Source: Hyphomicrobiales bacterium (GTDB lineage: Bacteria; Pseudomonadota; Alphaproteobacteria; Rhizobiales; Beijerinckiaceae). From it: a stretch of DNA of 64,000 bases. The stretch spans positions 1-64,000 of the forward strand of contig UBZM01000030.1 of the NCBI GenBank assembly GCA_900470095.1, in the 5' to 3' direction. The notes under the pieces were generated by a model that worked only from the letters and a program-made list of their open reading frames with translations, did not search any database and had not been told where the DNA came from. Below are positions 26,642 to 35,407 of this stretch, piece by piece. The first letter of the stretch is position 1; each line of letters starts with the position of its first letter. The position numbers were made by a program, and so were the translations under genes.

Positions 26642-28156
26642 ATGCAGACCACCGCAAGCCGGGGAGCGAAGATTGCAGGACCGGCGGCAGCGCCGGGCGC
26701 CAGCGCCCTGAGCCGCCGCGGCCTGCTGCTGGGCGGCACCTCCCTCGGTGCGGCGGCGGTCGCGCTGGGCGCGGGCCTGCCGGCGCAGCTTGTGCAGGCT
26801 CAGGCCCCCGCGCCGCAGGCCAGGCCGAACATCCTGTTCATCCTCGTCGACAATCTCGGCTATGGCGAACTGGGCGTCTATGGCGGCGGGGCGACGCGGG
26901 GAGCGCCGACATTGCGCATCGACAGGCTCGCGAGCGAGGGCTTGCGGCTCACGAACATGAACATGGAGACGCAGTGCACGCCGAGCCGGTCCAGCATCCT
27001 GACCGGGCGCTACGCGATCCGCTCCGGCACCCATTCGGTGCCCTTCGGCGGCGTGGCGGACGGCCTCACGCAATGGGAGGTGACGCTGGCCGAGGCGCTG
27101 TCGGGCGTCGGCTATGCGACTGCGCTCTACGGGAAATGGCATCTTGGCAGCCAGGACGGCCGGCTGCCGAACGACCAGGGTTTCGACGAGTGGTACGGCA
27201 TCCCGCGCACCACCGACGAGGCGATGTGGCCGGGTTCGAGCGGGTACTCGCCTGGCATCATGCCGCCGGAACAGATCATGGAGGGGCGCAAGGGCGAGAA
27301 GAGCCGTGAGATCGCCGTCTATGACACCGAGCAGCGCCGTGTGATCGACGCGGAGATCACCCAGCGCTCGGTGGCGTTCATGGAGCGTCAGGCGCAGGCG
27401 CGCAAACCCTTCTTCGCCTTTGCGGCGCTGACGCAGCCCCATTTGCCGACCCTCCCGAACCCGGCGTTCGCAGGCAAGACCGGCAACGGCGACTGGGCCG
27501 ATATGCTGGCCGAGATGGATCACAACGTCGGACATATGCTCGATGCCGTGGAACGGCTGGGCATTGGCGACAACACCATCGTGATCTTCGCCAGCGACAA
27601 CGGGCCCGAGTTCATCAAGCCGTGGGACGGCTGGGCCGGGCCATGGCGCGGCCAGTATTTCACGGCCTGGGAGGGCGGGATCCGCGTGCCCTTCTTGATC
27701 CGCTGGCCGGGCCGGATTCCCGCCGGCCGCGTCAGCGACGAAATCGTTCACGGCGTCGACCTGTTCCCGACACTCGCCGGCATTGTCGCCGCCCCGGTGC
27801 CGACGGACCGCCCGATCGATGGCGTCGACCAATCCGGCTTCTTCACGGGCCGGACCGAGAAATCCGGCCGCGAAGGGATCTTGATCTGGTGCGCCGATCG
27901 CCTCCAGGCAGTGAAGTGGCGCAACTTCAAGGTGCACTTCTACCGGCAGGACACGATGGTTTCACCGCCGATCAAGCTCGGGATCCCACTTCTCTTCAAT
28001 CTCTACACGAACCCACGCGAGGACGAGGACAAGGTCATCACGGATAGCTGGATCTTCGGACCGGTGCTGAAGATGGTCGGAACGTTCGAAGCCAGTGTTA
28101 AGAAGCATCCCCTGATCGCGATGGGGACGCCAGACCCCTATGTCCCGCCCATATAG
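26642..28156 (+). CDS. Tat-exported sulfatase (arylsulfatase family)
   Basis: A 504-residue hydrolase of the alkaline phosphatase superfamily. Residues 21-30 (SALSRRGLLL) give a twin-arginine motif, with hydrophobic core to about 45. The sulfatase signature is CTPSRSSILTGRY, where Cys112 would be converted to formylglycine by a maturase encoded elsewhere. Metal site elements are ILVDNLGYGE (Asp70-Asn71 in place of the usual Asp-Asp) and IVIFASDNGPE. It releases sulfate from sulfate esters in the periplasm. It is third in the DUF1254-DUF1254-sulfatase operon; its natural substrate is unknown. Confidence 0.95.
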   Translation: MQTTASRGAKIAGPAAAPGASALSRRGLLLGGTSLGAAAVALGAGLPAQLVQAQAPAPQARPNILFILVDNLGYGELGVYGGGATRGAPTLRIDRLASEGLRLTNMNMETQCTPSRSSILTGRYAIRSGTHSVPFGGVADGLTQWEVTLAEALSGVGYATALYGKWHLGSQDGRLPNDQGFDEWYGIPRTTDEAMWPGSSGYSPGIMPPEQIMEGRKGEKSREIAVYDTEQRRVIDAEITQRSVAFMERQAQARKPFFAFAALTQPHLPTLPNPAFAGKTGNGDWADMLAEMDHNVGHMLDAVERLGIGDNTIVIFASDNGPEFIKPWDGWAGPWRGQYFTAWEGGIRVPFLIRWPGRIPAGRVSDEIVHGVDLFPTLAGIVAAPVPTDRPIDGVDQSGFFTGRTEKSGREGILIWCADRLQAVKWRNFKVHFYRQDTMVSPPIKLGIPLLFNLYTNPREDEDKVITDSWIFGPVLKMVGTFEASVKKHPLIAMGTPDPYVPPI

Positions 28157-28295
28157 GCTCTCCAGGGCAAGGCAGGGGCGCCACGAGAGCGAGGCCCCGC
28201 CCAACTGCGCATAAGCGGGTACGGGAAGCCGCTGCCCGGCCGGCCGGTCAGATCGAGGCAATGATCGCGGCCGTCGATGCCGGCGCAGGGTCCCG

Positions 28296-29300
28296 TCAGC
28301 GCTTGACCACGGCCGGCGTGGGCGCGGCAGGTGCCGCCTGCCCGCCGAGCGGGAAAGCGATGCTGAGGAGCCCGATGGTGCCGCGGGAGCGGTTCTCGAC
28401 CTCGACCTCGCGCATGACCTTCAGGAGCGCTGAAACCGGCGTGCCGGCCACCTCGAAATTATAGCCGATGGTGCCGCCGACCGCCGTAACCCTGCCCTTG
28501 TAGGCGCCAAGGCTCGCGCCGCTGCCGCCATCTCCGCTCACCTGCTGGTAATGGCCAACCATGACGCCAACGGAGAACTCCTTGGTCAGGTTCTTGGTGA
28601 TGGCGAGATCGGCGTGAAAGGCGTTGCCGCTCCGGTAGTCGGTGGCGGTGTTGGCACCATTGATCTCAAGGCCGATCGTCGTCGAGATATCGAGCCCGAT
28701 GGCAGGGTCGAGATAGGTCAGCGCCCCGTAGACGTCGCCGATCCAGCGGTTGAACGAGAGATTCGACAATTCGCCGTCCTGGTAGGAGCCGGACGGTATG
28801 TTGACCGAGACGCCGGTCTGCCAGTGGAATTTGCCGGCATGCCAGCCGATGAGGCTGGAGACGATCGGATCGCCGACATTGAAGGTGGCGTCCCGCTCGG
28901 AGAGGGCAAAGGCTCGCCCCAGCCGTGGCGCGGCGATGACCGCGCCTGCGCTCACGCGCGGCACGCCGAGCGGCAGCGATATCGCGAAAGCCAGGTTGCC
29001 GCCCAGGATCTCGACGGGTGTCACCCAGGTCGGCGTCAGGAATGCAGCGCGGGCCTCGACCTGGACATTGGCGAGGACGGCGCCGCCGATCTGGATTTGC
29101 TTGGATGCCGAGAGACGTCCGGAATAGCTGTAGAAATCGGTCTCGAAATAGAAGCCTGGCGGCGGCACGACGCCCGCCAGGGGCCCGTGAATGCCGGGGA
29201 CATAGAGGCTCGCGCCCCCCTCGGTGGCTTGCGCCGATCCGACCGGGAGACCGGCAAGAAGGCAGGCTGCAACAAGCGCCTTCGAAACCTGCCCCCGCAT
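28296..29300 (-). CDS. outer-membrane protein, phenol meta-pathway (MetA) family
   Basis: A 334-residue protein with a Sec signal peptide (from the ATG at 29300, cleaved near AQA-TE). The mature chain alternates hydrophobic and polar residues in many short strands ended by aromatic residues (FYFETDFYSYSG, VGVMVGHYQQVSGD), the pattern of a beta-barrel. The start GGASLYVPGIHGPLAGVVPPPGFYF is the characteristic first segment of the SphA/Phenol_MetA_deg family, thought to be transport-related porins in aromatic catabolism. It is convergent with the sulfatase gene and may serve uptake for that operon's substrate (inference). Confidence 0.88.
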   Translation of the reverse strand: MRGQVSKALVAACLLAGLPVGSAQATEGGASLYVPGIHGPLAGVVPPPGFYFETDFYSYSGRLSASKQIQIGGAVLANVQVEARAAFLTPTWVTPVEILGGNLAFAISLPLGVPRVSAGAVIAAPRLGRAFALSERDATFNVGDPIVSSLIGWHAGKFHWQTGVSVNIPSGSYQDGELSNLSFNRWIGDVYGALTYLDPAIGLDISTTIGLEINGANTATDYRSGNAFHADLAITKNLTKEFSVGVMVGHYQQVSGDGGSGASLGAYKGRVTAVGGTIGYNFEVAGTPVSALLKVMREVEVENRSRGTIGLLSIAFPLGGQAAPAAPTPAVVKR

Positions 29301-29615
29301 GGACTCGCCCCATCTCATCTTGCTGTTGGGTGAGGCTGAACTTGCCGTGCCGGGGCGTCAAGACGCAGCACTCCGCTGCGTCCCGGTGAAGTCGCCCTGG
29401 CTGCTTCGAACGCGGCCGCGACCTCGCAGTCAGGATCTTGCAGCCAATGAGGGAGACGCCGACTTAGCCGGTGCGCCCCGATGCCAGGGGCGGCCGCGAC
29501 GCGGGGCCAGCCGGCCAATCGCCGGGTTCCTCTGCAACCGATGTTGACGGACGTGCATGGGCTTCTGCGGTCCTTCCCGGGCCGCGGACGCAAATAGCCG
29601 ATTGAGCAAGAGCGC
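29301..29615. other. intergenic region without a supported gene
   Basis: About 315 bp between two minus-strand genes (methyltransferase downstream, MetA-family protein starting at 29300 upstream). The short frames are Pro/Arg-rich with no domain. No terminator or promoter stands out. Confidence 0.35.
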
Positions 29616-30239
29616 TCAGGCCTCCTTCGTTACCTCGATCCACAGAAAGGAGGCCTCTTCGTTGTCCTGCCTTTCGATCGACGAATTGCGGACGATCAAT
29701 CCAGCATCGGATAGATATTTCAGTGTTTCCGCTTCGCCGTTGTGACCGAAGAACATGGTGGTTCCCAGCCATTCACCGATCCACTCGCCCGGGGCGCCTG
29801 TTCCAAAGCTTCCAACAAGGACGCCGCCCGGCTTCAGCCATCGCGCGATCTTCAGGATCAGCGGGCCTTGTTGGACAGCCGGAACATGGGTGATTGAATA
29901 GAAGGCAGCGACGGCATGGAAAGAGCCAGCTTCAAACTGCACGTCGCACATATCCGCCTGGATGAATGTCGCCAGCGGCACGTTCCTTCCAGCCCTGAGG
30001 ATTTGTTGTGTCGATCCGTCGACACCCATGACGGCATGTCCCAATGCCGCAAGGTCGCGCGCCACGGGGATGCCCGCACCGCAGCCCAGATCGAGGACCC
30101 GGCCGCCTCCGGCTGGCAGGCTGTCGACAAGACGACCTACCCATTTCTGACGAACGGCAGATACCCCGAACCGTTCGAGATAGGCGTCTGCAACCTCGTC
30201 ATAGCCCGCGGCAACAAGATGTTCTGGCTTGCTTGTCAT
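29616..30239 (-). CDS. class I SAM-dependent methyltransferase
   Basis: A 207-residue methyltransferase from the ATG at 30239. Motif I is VLDLGCGAGIPVARDLAALG, motif II has acidic residue D in VMGVDGSTQQ, and QADMCDVQFEAGSFHAVAAFYSI corresponds to motifs III-IV (Methyltransf_11/25 fold). It begins LVAAGYDEVADAYLERFG, a common N-terminal cap of small-molecule methyltransferases. Acceptor unknown. The gene has no close neighbour on its strand and appears to be monocistronic. Confidence 0.92.
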   Translation of the reverse strand: MTSKPEHLVAAGYDEVADAYLERFGVSAVRQKWVGRLVDSLPAGGGRVLDLGCGAGIPVARDLAALGHAVMGVDGSTQQILRAGRNVPLATFIQADMCDVQFEAGSFHAVAAFYSITHVPAVQQGPLILKIARWLKPGGVLVGSFGTGAPGEWIGEWLGTTMFFGHNGEAETLKYLSDAGLIVRNSSIERQDNEEASFLWIEVTKEA

Positions 30240-30629
30240 CGTGGAAGATTTGCAGACGGGCGGACGCGCGTCGAGCCGCGGTGTCCGCAACTCCCAATGC
30301 TCCCTGGCAGACTTCAGCCGATCCTCAAGCGCTGCCTTGCCCAGGCAGGTGCGAGCACCGGCGCTCGGAACTCCGGCAGCGGCATATGCCGAGCATCTGG
30401 GCGTCCTTCGCCGATGTCTAGGGCTCCATTGCCGCGAGCGCCCGCCCCGCCGCGCCGGCGCGCGGCATCAAGGCTGCTGCATCGCGCCGGAAACGCGTGT
30501 AAATTCGTCATTATCGGAGACGGTTGGCGCGAAAGCACCGGACCACGACGGCACTTCTGCCGGGGATAGCGGAAGCGACATGGCGTCGGTTGGCCTCGCT
30601 TGCGTCACAGCAAGAGGTGGGAGGGTGTC
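30240..30629. other. intergenic region without a supported gene
   Basis: About 390 bp between the divergent methyltransferase and the Tyr/Gly-rich protein genes. Short frames here lack domain features. A plausible RBS for the plus-strand gene, GTGGGAGGGTGTC, directly precedes 30630. Confidence 0.35.
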
Positions 30630-31037
30630 ATGAGGAAACTCGCAACGCTCGCCACTGCCGCTTTGATCATGACCGGCAGTGTCGGAGCCGCCGACGCGCA
30701 ATATTGGCGCGGGGGCGGCTGGGGCTATCACGGCGGGGATTATCGCAACTATGGCTGGGGCGGCGGGGCTGTCGCGGCCGGCCTCGTCGGCGGGGCGCTG
30801 CTCGGAGGTCTGGTCGCCGCAGCAACGACGCCCGCCTATGCCTATGGATACGGTTATCCGGCCTATGGCTACGGATATGGCTATCCCGCCTATTCCTATT
30901 ATGGCCCGCGGGCTTATTATCGCCCGGGCTATTACTATGCGCGGCCGGTCTATTATGCCCCGCGCTATTACGGCTGGAACCGGGCTTATTACGGCCCGCA
31001 CTATTACCCCCGTACGGTTTACCGGGCATATTGGTGA
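30630..31037 (+). CDS. exported Tyr/Gly-rich low-complexity protein
   Basis: A 135-residue secreted protein from the ATG at 30630, with GGGAGGGTGTC just upstream. The signal peptide ends at ADA-QYW (about residue 23). The mature chain has a Gly/Trp/Tyr stretch, a single hydrophobic glycine-rich segment (GGGAVAAGLVGGALLGGLVAAA, residues about 45-66) and a tail with repeated YGYGYPAY and YYxPxYY units. Similar short proteins are widespread in Hyphomicrobiales and poorly characterised; a surface-associated role is possible. No structural or enzymatic motif is present. Confidence 0.85.
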   Translation: MRKLATLATAALIMTGSVGAADAQYWRGGGWGYHGGDYRNYGWGGGAVAAGLVGGALLGGLVAAATTPAYAYGYGYPAYGYGYGYPAYSYYGPRAYYRPGYYYARPVYYAPRYYGWNRAYYGPHYYPRTVYRAYW

Positions 31038-31137
31038 GGCCGGCGCCGACGACCGGCCATCAGCGAAGCCGGCCGGTCGGTCGCGTCCGCGAAGGGGGGT
31101 CTCCGTTCGACGGCCGAATGCCGAACGGAGCCGTGCC

Positions 31138-32646
31138 TCAGCGCAGCGGCGCGCCGTAGCGCTCGACCTGGTAGGGCTGCCGGGCGAGGCCGACGCAGAA
31201 GCTCGCGACCGCATCCTGCAGCTTCTCGGCCAGCAGCTTCATGGGCGCGTTGGCCGCTTCCAGCCGCTCGCGCGCCGCTTCCGCCTCGCGCGCCAGCTTC
31301 GCCAGGTCGAGCGTCAGCAGGCGCCCCTCCTTCACGACGAAGCGGCCGCCGATCATCACGTCGCGCACCGCCGTGCCATCCTCGACATGGACGATCTGGT
31401 TGACCGTGCGGTTATGCGGCAGCCAGTTGATATGGCCGAGATCGACGAAGACGAGATCGGCCTTGTAGCCGCCTTCGATCCGGCCGATGCGGCCCTGGAA
31501 GCCGAGCGCGCGGGCGCCCCCTTCGGTCGCCGCGTGCAGCGCCTCCGGTGTGGTCAGCCATTCCCGGACGTCGGGCCCGCGCACCTTCGAGACGAAGGAG
31601 GCCAGGCGCGTCGCCTCGTACATGTTCTGGTTGTCGCCGCTATTCGAGCCGTCCGTGCCGATCGCCACATTGACGCCGGCCGCGAGCATCGCCCGCACAT
31701 CGGCAAGCCCGCTGCCCAGCCGCATATTACTCGCCGGGTTATGCGCGACCGAGGCACCATGTCCGGCGAGGATGCGCATGTCCTCGGGATCGAGCCAGAC
31801 GCCATGGGCGACCGTGAAGTCGGGGCCGAGCAGACCGAGCTGGTCGAGATGGGCGGTCAATGTGCGGCCATAGCGCTTCATGCCGGAGAGCGCCTGGATC
31901 TTCGATTCCGCGACATGGCTATGCAGGCCAAGCCCGAAGCGGCGGGCGCAGTCGCGGCAGGCGCCGAGGAAACCGTCCGAGCAATGCAGCGGGATCGTCG
32001 GGGCGAGCGCGATCTTCAGCCGCTCCGTGTCGAAGCGTGCCTGCGTGACGAAGGCCTCGAAACCCTTCAGCGTCTCGGCATAGGGCTGCATCCGGAAGCG
32101 GTCGACCTCGCCGCGCAGCGCCTCGGGCAACGCCTCGTAAAGGCCGGGAATGGCCTCATAGAGCGTCGTGTCGGCGACCATCGGCGCGATCGTCGCGCGC
32201 ATGCCGACATCCTGATAGGCCCGTGCGACAGCCGACATGCCCTCGACCGACGGCGCGGGCACCTCGAAGAACAGGTCGTAGCAGGCGGTCGTGCCCTTCA
32301 GCACCATCTCGGCGCCGTTGAGTGCGGCGCTGAGATATTTGTCCTCGAGGCTGCGGTTGCCGCTGATCCAGGGGCCGGCGGCCAGGAGCAGTTCGAGCGA
32401 CCAGCGGTCCCCCATGGCCTTGGCGAGCGCGCCATGGCCATGGGTATGGGCGTTGACGAGCCCGGGGTGGACGAGCTTGCCGGAGGCGTCGATCTCGGCC
32501 GCCCCCTCCGGTGCGGACAGGCCGCGCGGACCGATCTCACGGATCGTGTCGCCTTCCAGCAGCAGGTCGAGTGGTTCAGCCTGCACGCGCTCCGGCAGCA
32601 GGACGAGGGCGTTGCGGATGATGGTGTAGAGCGGGCTTGCGGTCAT
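31138..32646 (-). CDS. amidohydrolase-family deaminase (guanine deaminase/TrzN-AtzB type)
   Basis: A 502-residue cytoplasmic amidohydrolase. The metal motif HxH is in LVNAHTHGHGALAKAM; further ligands lie in LHSHVAESK and AVGTDGS-like AIGTDGSNSGDN, with AHNPASNMRLGSG between. These are the hallmarks of the 8-oxoguanine/guanine deaminase and s-triazine hydrolase (AtzB/TrzN) group, which remove amino or other groups from N-heterocycles. A C-terminal helical extension of about 45 residues is unusual. It heads towards the ABC permease gene (28 bp apart, same strand), suggesting catabolism of an imported heterocycle. Confidence 0.92.
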   Translation of the reverse strand: MTASPLYTIIRNALVLLPERVQAEPLDLLLEGDTIREIGPRGLSAPEGAAEIDASGKLVHPGLVNAHTHGHGALAKAMGDRWSLELLLAAGPWISGNRSLEDKYLSAALNGAEMVLKGTTACYDLFFEVPAPSVEGMSAVARAYQDVGMRATIAPMVADTTLYEAIPGLYEALPEALRGEVDRFRMQPYAETLKGFEAFVTQARFDTERLKIALAPTIPLHCSDGFLGACRDCARRFGLGLHSHVAESKIQALSGMKRYGRTLTAHLDQLGLLGPDFTVAHGVWLDPEDMRILAGHGASVAHNPASNMRLGSGLADVRAMLAAGVNVAIGTDGSNSGDNQNMYEATRLASFVSKVRGPDVREWLTTPEALHAATEGGARALGFQGRIGRIEGGYKADLVFVDLGHINWLPHNRTVNQIVHVEDGTAVRDVMIGGRFVVKEGRLLTLDLAKLAREAEAARERLEAANAPMKLLAEKLQDAVASFCVGLARQPYQVERYGAPLR

Positions 32647-32674
32647 GGCGGGTCTCCTTCTCGGCGCCGCGGGA

Positions 32675-33463
32675 TCAGCGCCGCTGCTCGGCCGCAGCCC
32701 AGGGGAAGAACACCCGCTCGGCGACGACGATCAGCTGGAACAGGACAATGCCGAGCAGGGCCAGGATCAGCATGGCACCGAAGGCGACGGGAACCTTGAA
32801 AAAGGCCGTCGCCGAAGTGATGAGATAGCCCAGGCCCCGTTCCGCCGCGACGAACTCGCCGACCACGGCGCCGACGACGGAGAGCGCGATCGCCGATTTC
32901 AGGCCGGAGAACACGAACGGGATCGAATAGGGCAGACGCACCCGCAGCAGCTCCTGCAGCTTGCTCGCGCGGCAGGACCGGGCAAGCTCGACCAGTTCCG
33001 GGGGCACCGCGAGCAGGCCGGTGGTCATCGAGATCACCAGCGGGAAGAAGGCGACCAGGAAGGTCACGATGACGCGCGGCAGCTCGTTGGGGCCAAGCAC
33101 CACGACCAGGATCGGCGCGATCGCGACCTTCGGCACCGACTGGGTCAGCACGAGCAGCGGGTAGATCGCATCCGCCGCCAGCCGCGAGGAGGAGATCAGC
33201 ACGGCGAGCGGGAAGCTGACCGCGATCGAGAGCAGGAAGCCGAAGAGCACGGTCCTGAGCGTCGCCAGCGTGTGCTCGCCAAGCGCCGGGCCCATCGCGG
33301 CCGTGTCCTGGAAGATCCGCGAGGGCGCCGGCAGCAGGTATTCGGGAATGGCGAAGACCCGGACGGTCACCTCCCAGATCGCCATCAGCACCACCAGCGC
33401 GACAAGCGGGATCAGGAATTCGCGGCTCGCGCCGAGCAGGCGCAGGGTTTTAGTGTTCGACAT
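32675..33463 (-). CDS. ABC transporter permease, NitT/TauT type
   Basis: A 262-residue inner-membrane permease with about six hydrophobic segments. The EAA loop reads ELARSCRASKLQELLRVRLPYSIPFVFSGLKSAIALSVVG, and VVGEFVAAERGLGYLITSATAFFKV is typical for SsuC/ThiX-like permeases. The start overlaps the ATPase gene end by 14 nt, so translational coupling is expected. Together with the ATPase and NMT1-like binding protein it forms a complete importer, placed between the amidohydrolase and a LysR gene. Confidence 0.94.
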   Translation of the reverse strand: MSNTKTLRLLGASREFLIPLVALVVLMAIWEVTVRVFAIPEYLLPAPSRIFQDTAAMGPALGEHTLATLRTVLFGFLLSIAVSFPLAVLISSSRLAADAIYPLLVLTQSVPKVAIAPILVVVLGPNELPRVIVTFLVAFFPLVISMTTGLLAVPPELVELARSCRASKLQELLRVRLPYSIPFVFSGLKSAIALSVVGAVVGEFVAAERGLGYLITSATAFFKVPVAFGAMLILALLGIVLFQLIVVAERVFFPWAAAEQRR

Positions 33464-34229
33464 CGAAATGCGTCCCCTGCTCGCCGAAGATCAGTTCGCG
33501 GATGCGTCCGGCGCAGCGCTGGAATTCCGGGTGGCCCGACATGGCGAAATCGCGCGGGCGCGGCAGATCGACATCGATGATTTCCGCGATCCGGCCGGGC
33601 CGCGGCGACATCACGACGACCCTGTCCGCCAGGATCACCGCTTCGGGAATGGAATGGGTGACGAAGATGATGGTCTTGGGCGCGTTCGCCCAGATCCGCA
33701 GCAGCTCGATCGTCATGATCTCGCGGGTCAACGCATCGAGCGCGCCGAAGGGCTCGTCCATCAGCAGGATGTCGGGATCATGCACCAGCGCCCGGCAGAT
33801 CGCGGCGCGCTGCTGCATGCCGCCGGAGAGCTGGCGCGGCCGGTGATCGGCGAAATCCGCAATGCCGGCGACGGCCAGCAGGTCCTTCGCCCTGCGGCGC
33901 GCCGTATCATCGGCACGCCCCATGATCGTCGAGGGGAACATCACGTTTTCCATGATCGTCGCCCAGGGCAGCAGGGTCGGCGCCTGGAAGACGATGCCGG
34001 TGTCCTGCCGTGGCGCGCTGACGCGCTCCCCATTGATGGCGATGCTGCCCTCCGTCGGCGGCACCAGGCCGGAGACGAGCCGCAGCAAGGTGGACTTGCC
34101 GCAGCCGGAAGGGCCGACGAGCGTGACGATCTCCCGGTCGCGGATCGTGAGATCGATCCCGTCGAGCGCGCGCACGCCGCCATTGCCGACCGATCCGAAG
34201 ACCTGGCCGGCCCCGCTGATTTCAATCAT
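33450..34229 (-). CDS. ABC transporter ATP-binding protein, NitT/TauT type
   Basis: A 259-residue ATPase starting at the ATG at 34229 (a longer in-frame start is unlikely because it would have no RBS). Walker A is GPSGCGKST, the signature LSGGMQQRAAICRALV, and Walker B ILLMDEPFGALDALTREIM. EPFGALD and the HSIPEAVILADRVVVMS segment belong to the SsuB/TauB subfamily. It ends within the permease coding region by 14 nt. Energises import of the ligand recognised by the protein encoded upstream. Confidence 0.95.
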   Translation of the reverse strand: MIEISGAGQVFGSVGNGGVRALDGIDLTIRDREIVTLVGPSGCGKSTLLRLVSGLVPPTEGSIAINGERVSAPRQDTGIVFQAPTLLPWATIMENVMFPSTIMGRADDTARRRAKDLLAVAGIADFADHRPRQLSGGMQQRAAICRALVHDPDILLMDEPFGALDALTREIMTIELLRIWANAPKTIIFVTHSIPEAVILADRVVVMSPRPGRIAEIIDVDLPRPRDFAMSGHPEFQRCAGRIRELIFGEQGTHFDVEH

Positions 34230-34266
34230 GTCTGTTCTCCGGCGTCCCCTGCCCTGTCCGCTCTCA

Positions 34267-35271
34267 TCACTTCTTCGGCGGCAGGAAGGACATGTCGACC
34301 GCGGTCGCCGGATCGAGCTTGGGGTCGAGATTCTGCGACTGGGCGACGACCTCATAGGTCTTGTTCAGGCGCTCGGTGGTGATGCCGCCGACCCCGGCCT
34401 GCTTGGCGTGATCGGTGAAGATGAAGCCCAGCGTCGCCTTCAGGCTGCCGAGGCAATCATCGAGATCGACCTGCGGGATCGCCTTCACATGCGCTTCGCA
34501 GGTGGCCTGCGGGTTGTCGCGCGCCGCCTCCCACGATTCCGTGGTCGCCTTCATGAAGTTCTTCAGCATCTCCGGGCGGTTCTTGACGCTCGCCTCGGTG
34601 GTGTGGAAGGCGAGCGAGTAGATCGCGAAACCGGCTTCGACGAAGGGCAGGAAGGCGAGCTCCTTGCCGGCGCGCTGGGCCTGCTTGTTCTGATAGTAGA
34701 AATTGGTCGAGTAGGACGGAATGGCATCGACCTTGCCGCTGATCAGCAGCGGGCCCATGGCCGAGCCGTCGACCGTCACCCATTCGATCTTGTTCGGATC
34801 GGTCTTCGCCGCGGCGGCGACCGCCGGGAAGTAGAGCCGATGGCTGTTGCCCGGCGTGATGCCGATCTTCTTGCCTTCGAGCCCGGTGAATGTGGTGATC
34901 CCGGAATCCTTGCGCACGAAGAGCGAGTGCGGGGAATGGGCATAGACCGCGCCGATCATCTTCAGCGGCACGGAGCTGCGCTGACGCGCGGTGAACAGGG
35001 CAGAGATATCCGCCATGCCGATATCGGCCGCGCCGCCCGCCACCTTGCTCAGCGTGTCGCCGGAGCCGTTGCCCTTGCTGATCCGCAGCTCGATGCCATT
35101 GCGCTGATAGATGCCCGAGGCGATGCCGGCATAATAGGGCGCGTAATCGCCTGTCGGAATCCAGTCGAGCATGAGATGGACATTGTCCGCCGCATGGCTT
35201 GCGGACGGCATGGACAGCGCGACGGTTGCGCTGAAGACGGCTGTGAGAGTGCTCGACGTGAACTTCGACAT
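34267..35271 (-). CDS. ABC transporter substrate-binding protein, NMT1/THI5-like
   Basis: A 334-residue periplasmic protein with a Sec signal peptide ending at SHA-AD (about residue 28). Features of the NMT1/THI5-like family are VHLMLDWIPTGDYAPYYAGIASGIYQRNGIEL, the characteristic KGNGSGDTLSKVAGGAADIGMADI loop, and WVTVDGSAMGPLLISGKVDAI. Such proteins bind thiamine precursors, pyrimidines, hydantoins or nitriles. It is the first gene of an operon running to the amidohydrolase, and its upstream region shares sequence elements with the LysR/carbamoylase intergenic region. Confidence 0.93.
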   Translation of the reverse strand: MSKFTSSTLTAVFSATVALSMPSASHAADNVHLMLDWIPTGDYAPYYAGIASGIYQRNGIELRISKGNGSGDTLSKVAGGAADIGMADISALFTARQRSSVPLKMIGAVYAHSPHSLFVRKDSGITTFTGLEGKKIGITPGNSHRLYFPAVAAAAKTDPNKIEWVTVDGSAMGPLLISGKVDAIPSYSTNFYYQNKQAQRAGKELAFLPFVEAGFAIYSLAFHTTEASVKNRPEMLKNFMKATTESWEAARDNPQATCEAHVKAIPQVDLDDCLGSLKATLGFIFTDHAKQAGVGGITTERLNKTYEVVAQSQNLDPKLDPATAVDMSFLPPKK

Positions 35272-35331
35272 TGTGGTCGCCCTTCCTGGTTCCCCTTTGG
35301 ACAGAAACAGTGGGGACGCCGATCAAATCAA

Positions 35332-35356
35332 ATACCAATTTCGCTGCGGTACATAA
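35332..35356. promoter_or_regulatory. possible regulator site upstream of the NMT1-like gene
   Basis: ATACCAATT (35332-35340) and GGTACATAA (35348-35356) both recur in the other promoter region of this cluster: GGTACATAA at 36320-36328 and the reverse complement AATTGGTAT at 36352-36360. Shared elements in two promoters separated by 1 kb suggest a site for the LysR regulator encoded between them, but spacing and orientation differ, so this is tentative. Confidence 0.35.
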
Positions 35357-35407
35357 TATATGGTTATGCTGCGCCGCACATCGTGCAACGACGGCATCCG
35401 CCCCCGC

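Noticed and set aside
26294..27937. 547-codon minus-strand frame opposite the sulfatase
   Set aside because: Antisense to the sulfatase with all its motifs; no own domain.
30679..32799. 706-codon plus-strand open frame opposite the amidohydrolase gene
   Set aside because: It covers the antisense of the amidohydrolase and part of another gene; composition is not protein-like and no motif is present.
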